A stretch of 64,000 nucleotides of DNA. Origin: Dyella_B sp036746095. Lineage in GTDB: Bacteria; Pseudomonadota; Gammaproteobacteria; Xanthomonadales; Rhodanobacteraceae. Numbering within the stretch: the stretch's first letter is position 1; each line of letters starts with the position of its first letter. Below the pieces are notes generated by a model that saw nothing but the letters and a program-made list of their open reading frames with translations, had not been told where the DNA came from and did no database searches. The stretch lies in contig NZ_DAIOEU010000011.1 in NCBI RefSeq assembly GCF_036746095.1, forward strand, positions 1 through 64,000, read 5' to 3'. Of the stretch, positions 59,960 to 64,000 are shown one piece after another. A program made the translations under genes and the position numbers.

Positions 59960-60742
59960 ATGCGCATTGATGTCGTCACGCTTTTTCCGGACTTCATGCG
60001 TCAGTGTGCCGCCGTCGGCGTCGTTGGACGCGCGCAGCAGCGCGAGCTGCTGCAGGTGGAAACCTGGAACCCGCGCGATTACGCCACCGACAACTACCGT
60101 ACCGTGGATGGCCGCACCTGCGGCGGTGGTCCCGGCATGGTGATGCTGATCGAGCCTTTGCGCAAAACCCTCCAGGCGATGCGCGAGGCGGCACCTGAAC
60201 CGGTGCATCTGGTTTACCTCAGTCCGCAAGGAGCGCGGCTGACGCAGGGCAGGGTGGAGGCGCTGGCGGGCTTGCCTCGCATCGCTCTGCTTTGCGGGCG
60301 TTACGAAGGTGTGGACGAGCGCCTGCTGGCGCACGAGGTCGACGAGGAGCTTTCCATCGGCGACTATGTGCTGTCCGGCGGCGAGCTGGGCGCCGCGGTG
60401 ATCATCGACGCGGTAGGGCGCCTGCAGGAGGGTGCGCTGAACGACGCGCAATCCGCCGAGCAGGATTCCTTCTCGAACGGCTTGCTCGATTGCCCGCATT
60501 ACGCAAAACCGGTGCACGATGCACTGGGCGACGTACCGGAGGTGCTGCTTTCCGGCGATCACGCGGCCATTCGCCGCTGGCGTCTGAAGCAATCGCTGGG
60601 ACGAACCTGGTTGAGGCGTCCCGATTTATTGGCGCAGCGCGCGTTGGATAAGGAATCCCGTGCGCTGTTGGATGAATTCCGCCGTGAGCATGCTCAGGCA
60701 CAGCTACGGCAAAACGCGGTCGATGAAGACCGCAAGCATTGA
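59960..60742 (+). CDS. trmD: tRNA (guanine37-N1)-methyltransferase
   Basis: 260 residues from ATG 59960. SPOUT-class knot with 'TCGGGPGMVMLIEPL', 'LLCGRYEGVDERLL' and 'LSIGDYVLSGGELGAAVIID'. The catalytic Asp is in 'AEQDSFSNGLLDCPHY'. It methylates G37 next to the anticodon, preventing frameshifts. Confidence 0.97.
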   Translation: MRIDVVTLFPDFMRQCAAVGVVGRAQQRELLQVETWNPRDYATDNYRTVDGRTCGGGPGMVMLIEPLRKTLQAMREAAPEPVHLVYLSPQGARLTQGRVEALAGLPRIALLCGRYEGVDERLLAHEVDEELSIGDYVLSGGELGAAVIIDAVGRLQEGALNDAQSAEQDSFSNGLLDCPHYAKPVHDALGDVPEVLLSGDHAAIRRWRLKQSLGRTWLRRPDLLAQRALDKESRALLDEFRREHAQAQLRQNAVDEDRKH

Positions 60743-60760
60743 ACAAAGACAGGTGTTGTC

Positions 60761-61138
60761 ATGAACAAAATCATCGAACAGTTCGAAGCCGAGCAGATCA
60801 CCCGCCAGCTGCCGGAGTTCGGCCCTGGCGACACCGTGGTGGTCAACGTCAAGGTGAAGGAAGGCAACCGCGAGCGCGTACAGGCGTTCGAGGGCGTGGT
60901 GATTGCCAAGCGTAGCCGCGGCCTGCATTCGGCCTTCACCGTGCGCAAGATCTCGCACGGCACGGGCGTGGAGCGCGTGTTCCAGGCGCATAGCCCGAGC
61001 ATCGAGTCGGTGCAGGTGAAGCGCAAGGGCAAGGTGCGTGGCGCCAAGCTGTACTACCTGCGCAACCTCGAAGGTAAGGCGGCTCGCATCAAGGAAGACA
61101 TTGGTGCTTCCATCGCTGCTTCCTCGTCGGCGGACTGA
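60761..61138 (+). CDS. rplS: 50S ribosomal protein L19
   Basis: 125 residues. 'PEFGPGDTVVVNVKVKEGNR', 'QAFEGVVIAKRSRGLHSAFT' and 'GVERVFQAHSPSIESVQVKR' are diagnostic. Last gene of the ffh-to-rplS unit, closed by the terminator at 61161. Confidence 0.97.
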   Translation: MNKIIEQFEAEQITRQLPEFGPGDTVVVNVKVKEGNRERVQAFEGVVIAKRSRGLHSAFTVRKISHGTGVERVFQAHSPSIESVQVKRKGKVRGAKLYYLRNLEGKAARIKEDIGASIAASSSAD

Positions 61139-61160
61139 TTCCGGGCGATGCTACAGACAC

Positions 61161-61195
61161 AAAAACCCGCGGAGCGATCCGCGGGTTTTTGTTTT
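61161..61195 (+). terminator. Rho-independent terminator after rplS
   Basis: AAAAACCCGCGGA pairs perfectly with TCCGCGGGTTTTT around GCGA, then GTTTTG. A strong intrinsic terminator, symmetric enough to act in both directions. Confidence 0.9.
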
Positions 61196-61337
61196 GCCTA
61201 TGCCTATGGGGCATGCGGTGGGCGCCTTGGATTAAACTGGCGCATCCGGGCAGCCTGGAGATTCAGTTGGGTTACGTTGCGCCAACTCACCTACGTGCCG
61301 CCTGAGGGTAGGGATGTACCGGCGTCCCTGAAGACTT

Positions 61338-63395
61338 CTACATATTTGCCACGAGCGGCTGCGGTTCCTGCAGGAAGTTGCCTTGCACGAAGTCCACGCC
61401 GCAGGCAAACAGCAGTGAGGTGCTGGCGGCATCCTCCACCCACTCGGCCACGGTCAGGCGCTTCATCTCGTGCGCCTGCTGGCAGATCTCGGTAACCTTC
61501 TTCTGGTTTTCCGGATGCTGCGGCAGATCGGCCATGAAGCTGCGGTCGATCTTCAAATAATCCGCGTCGATGTGATTGAGCAGCTGGAACGAGTTAAGAC
61601 CAGAGCCGAACTGTTCCAGCGCGAAGGAGCCACCGAGCTGCTTCCATCCAGTGATGAACTCCTGCGCCGGGCGCAGCATCGTCACCACCTTGCTTTCGGT
61701 CATTTCCAGCACCAGGCGGCCGTGCTTGAGCGCTGCCTGCTTTAGCGCGCGCTCCAGCCACGACAGCAAGTTGGCGTGCTGCTGCATGGAATCCGGTGTG
61801 AGCTTGACGAAGAAGGTGGTTGGGATGCCATGCCGGTCGCGAGCTTTCAAGGCGCCGATGGCCTGGTTGAGCACCCAGCGATCGATTTCGGCATTCAGCC
61901 CGTACTTTTCCGCGATTGGCATAAAGAAGCCCGGCGAGACTTCTCCTTGCGGACCATTCATGCGCAGCAGGATTTCCGAATAATCGCCCTCGGCATCCTG
62001 CAGGCTGATGGTCTGCTGGTGATACAGCGCAAATTCGTTCTGGGTGAGCGCGCGGCGGAGCAAGTTCAGCCAATTGCGCTCGCGTTCGGCGTCGGCCTTT
62101 TCTCTGGCTGCCGGATCGTGCAATTCGCTGCGATTGCCGCCTTGGCCCTGCGCACTGCGCAGCGCCTGGCCGGCCTGGTTCAACAGCATCTCGGCGTTGG
62201 CGTTCTTTTCGCCCAGCAGGCTGCCGCCGATGCTGGCGGTCAAGGTGATCGACTGCGTGCCCAGGTCAAAGATTTCGCTGGAGATGGCCTTCTGCAGGGT
62301 GTCGATCCAGGCCCGGATGGCTTCATCGGTTTCCGTATGCAGGATTACGCCGACGGTATGTTCGGCCAGCAGGCCGGCGATATCTTCCTGGCGCAGCTGT
62401 GCGGTGACGCGGTGGGCGAAGGCAGCCAGCAATTCATCCGCCTTGCCCAGGCCGATGTTGTTGACGAGGTGCGCCCAATTGTCCGGCTCGATCAGCAGCA
62501 TCGTCTGCCCCTTTCGGCCTTCGCTGGCGACGGCCACGGCGTTGTCGATGCATTCCAGCGTACGGGCACGGTTGAACAAGCCGGTGACCGGATCACGCTG
62601 CAATTGCTCCACCAGCGACGGATCGATCTGCTGTCGTCGGAACACGATCTGCAAGCAGGGCTCGCCTTCGAAGGTGGCATGGGCGAATTCGGCGGTGGCC
62701 GGGAAGGTGCTGCCATCGGCGCGGCGGGCGTGTAATTCCAGGCGGTATTCGGCCTTCTCGCCTTTCGACAACGCACGCAGCAAATTCTTGAAGGCATCCG
62801 CATCGGCCGGACCGATCAGGTCCAGCACCGGCAGGCCCAGCAGGTCGTCGTAGTCGGTATAGCCGAACGTATCGAGGTAGGAGCGGTTGGCGCGCACGTG
62901 CATGCCTTCGTGCACGTAGGCGATGGGATCGTTGGAGGAGTCCAGCAACGCATCGCAGCGGCGCTCCGATTCGCGCAGCGCCGCTTCCAGCCGGCGAACC
63001 TGGCGGCGTGCGTGCAGCGATTCGAATTCGCGACGGATAACAGTAATCAGCTGCTTGGGTTGGCTGCGCGAACCGACACCATGCACCACGCCATCCTGAA
63101 ACATGTCCGCGACGCTTTGTTCGTCGATTTTTGCGACACAAGCGATCAGGGCAATGTCGCGGGCGCTGGCATCAATTTGCTGCGCCACATGGCGCAGCGA
63201 CAGCCCGCTGACGCTTGGGTTGTACAAAACCACGTCGGGGCCGAGTTCCTCCAGCGCCGCATGGACTTGCTCGGTAGTGGTTGCTCGCGCTGGGCGAACG
63301 GCAATGCCTGAGTTACGCAACAAAGTATTGATGTGTTCCGCGTCCTCAACCGAATTCTCGATAAAGAGGATCTTGATGACGGAGTCTGTCTTCAT
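61338..63395 (-). CDS. fimX: FimX-type degenerate GGDEF/EAL regulator
   Basis: 685 residues from ATG 63395. Order: a receiver-like domain (about 5-125, lacking a normal phospho-Asp context, 'VVLYNPSVSGLSLR'), a PAS domain (about 140-255), a GGDEF-like domain (about 265-425) in which 'AEHTVGVI' replaces GGDEF, and an EAL domain (about 440-685) with 'SEILLRMNG' in place of the EAL motif. This combination and length match FimX of Pseudomonas and Xanthomonas, a c-di-GMP receptor that controls type IV pilus assembly at the pole. It should bind c-di-GMP but not make or break it. Confidence 0.85.
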   Translation of the reverse strand: MKTDSVIKILFIENSVEDAEHINTLLRNSGIAVRPARATTTEQVHAALEELGPDVVLYNPSVSGLSLRHVAQQIDASARDIALIACVAKIDEQSVADMFQDGVVHGVGSRSQPKQLITVIRREFESLHARRQVRRLEAALRESERRCDALLDSSNDPIAYVHEGMHVRANRSYLDTFGYTDYDDLLGLPVLDLIGPADADAFKNLLRALSKGEKAEYRLELHARRADGSTFPATAEFAHATFEGEPCLQIVFRRQQIDPSLVEQLQRDPVTGLFNRARTLECIDNAVAVASEGRKGQTMLLIEPDNWAHLVNNIGLGKADELLAAFAHRVTAQLRQEDIAGLLAEHTVGVILHTETDEAIRAWIDTLQKAISSEIFDLGTQSITLTASIGGSLLGEKNANAEMLLNQAGQALRSAQGQGGNRSELHDPAAREKADAERERNWLNLLRRALTQNEFALYHQQTISLQDAEGDYSEILLRMNGPQGEVSPGFFMPIAEKYGLNAEIDRWVLNQAIGALKARDRHGIPTTFFVKLTPDSMQQHANLLSWLERALKQAALKHGRLVLEMTESKVVTMLRPAQEFITGWKQLGGSFALEQFGSGLNSFQLLNHIDADYLKIDRSFMADLPQHPENQKKVTEICQQAHEMKRLTVAEWVEDAASTSLLFACGVDFVQGNFLQEPQPLVANM

Positions 63396-63599
63396 GGGCG
63401 CGTCGTGCTTTCCTTCGATAGGGGCTGCTCGCGCGGAAGGCATCCGAGGGCAAGCCGGCACTGAATATAGGGTGTTTTAACGGATTCCTTGCAGACCTGC
63501 CAGCATCAATGCGTGCATTGGTGACGAAGCGCAGGCATACGGTTGTCCCCCGCCTGTTTTTCGTCAAGGGCATGCGGCTGGCATGGCCCATGAGGACAG

Positions 63600-64000
63600 T
63601 CAAAGTGGCCGCTTCGACGGATCGCCTCCCACCTCACGCACCAGCTTGGGTACCAGGTACCCTGGCAGGTGGCCGCGCATGCATTCGATCAGTGCCCGTG
63701 CCTGGGTATCGCTTACCTCGAAATGCGCTGCGCCCTGCACGCGATCGAGCTGATGCAGGTAATAAGGCAGCACGCCTGCGGCAAACATGCGTTCCGACAG
63801 CCTTATCAGCGTATCGGCATCATCGTTGATTCCCTTGAGCAGCACGGCCTGGTTGAGCAGTGTCGCACCGGCTTCGCGCAGGCGTGCGCAAGCCTCGTCT
63901 ACGGGGGCATCGAACTCGTTGGCGTGATTGGCGTGCAAGACCACCACCTTTTGGATGGGCAGTGCCCTCAGCCACTCGACGAAAGGTGTGTCGATACGCT
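63600..64000 (-). CDS. epmB: EF-P beta-lysylation protein EpmB (3' part)
   Basis: The last 133 codons of a gene whose 5' end lies beyond the window. 'RIDTPFVEWLRALPIQKVVV', 'LHANHANEFD', 'ATLLNQAVLLKGINDDADTL' and 'LPYYLHQLDRVQGAAHFEV' match the C-terminal half of the lysine 2,3-aminomutase family. In gammaproteobacteria this radical-SAM/PLP enzyme (YjeK/EpmB) converts lysine to beta-lysine for elongation factor P. The PLP-binding and cluster residues are in the missing part or upstream. Confidence 0.88.
   Translation of the reverse strand, partial: RIDTPFVEWLRALPIQKVVVLHANHANEFDAPVDEACARLREAGATLLNQAVLLKGINDDADTLIRLSERMFAAGVLPYYLHQLDRVQGAAHFEVSDTQARALIECMRGHLPGYLVPKLVREVGGDPSKRPL

Overview
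The window is about 64 kb of GC-rich chromosome from a gammaproteobacterium of the order Xanthomonadales (Lysobacterales), most likely a Rhodanobacteraceae member of the Dyella/Rhodanobacter type. This placement is inferred from gene content and order: holA-nadD, rsfS-rlmH-maf, rpsF-rpsR-rplI-dnaB-alr-radA, a ypjD-type gene divergent from ffh-rpsP-rimM-trmD-rplS, a FimX-type regulator, and a pqiA split into two genes. No tRNA, rRNA, CRISPR array or intact insertion sequence was seen.

Layout. 1-5.2 kb is accessory: a broken IS4-family transposase, a pair of paralogous, apparently uncharacterised cytoplasmic proteins with a 24-codon ORF coupled between them, related repeats on both sides, then a small unknown gene. 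5.2-15.6 kb holds an IpgF/Hpa2-like lytic transglycosylase, the redox chaperone cnoX, the lipid-transport operon pqiA(split)-pqiB-pqiC, and leuS-lptE-holA-nadD. 16.1-19.9 kb is a redox-stress module: dipZ-msrB (periplasmic methionine sulfoxide repair) divergent from an ECF sigma factor and its DUF1109/NrsF anti-sigma. 20.4-25.7 kb carries rsfS-rlmH-(GNAT, secreted TIM-barrel-like protein)-maf, then CPBP, MAPEG and zinc-protease membrane proteins. 25.7-28.9 kb is a second ECF sigma/zinc anti-sigma pair divergent from a Tat-exported phosphoesterase and a cupredoxin. 29-38 kb has a DODA-type dioxygenase, two DEAD-box helicases, GNATs, an MFS carrier, slyD, the peroxide pair ohrR-ohr and an NlpC/P60 lipoprotein. 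38.6-49 kb has an EreA/ChaN-like secreted protein, a DadA-like oxidase, glutathione reductase, N-formylglutamate amidohydrolase, and an operon consistent with late kynurenine/aminomuconate catabolism (SDR, ALDH8-type dehydrogenase, carbonic anhydrase, RidA deaminase). 49-61.2 kb is dense housekeeping (asnS, A-type Fe-S carrier, rpsF to radA, ffh to rplS). The end carries fimX and the 3' part of epmB.

The most interesting item is a dispersed structured element of about 290 bp. Copies lie at 15700-15988, 20015-20304 and 40045-40331, with a deleted copy at 6797-6905 and a scrap at 32616-32634. It folds as a closing stem (the terminal inverted repeats) around two long hairpins, each tipped by a small hairpin. 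The loops and the linker keep their sequence between copies. The stems change sequence, in one helix almost completely, and stay paired. This pattern is expected of a structured RNA or a structured single-stranded-DNA mobile element. I do not recognise it as a named family. Other repeat families (CGTCATTCC-type REP pairs and short GTAGGTTGGG hairpins) fill many remaining intergenic gaps.
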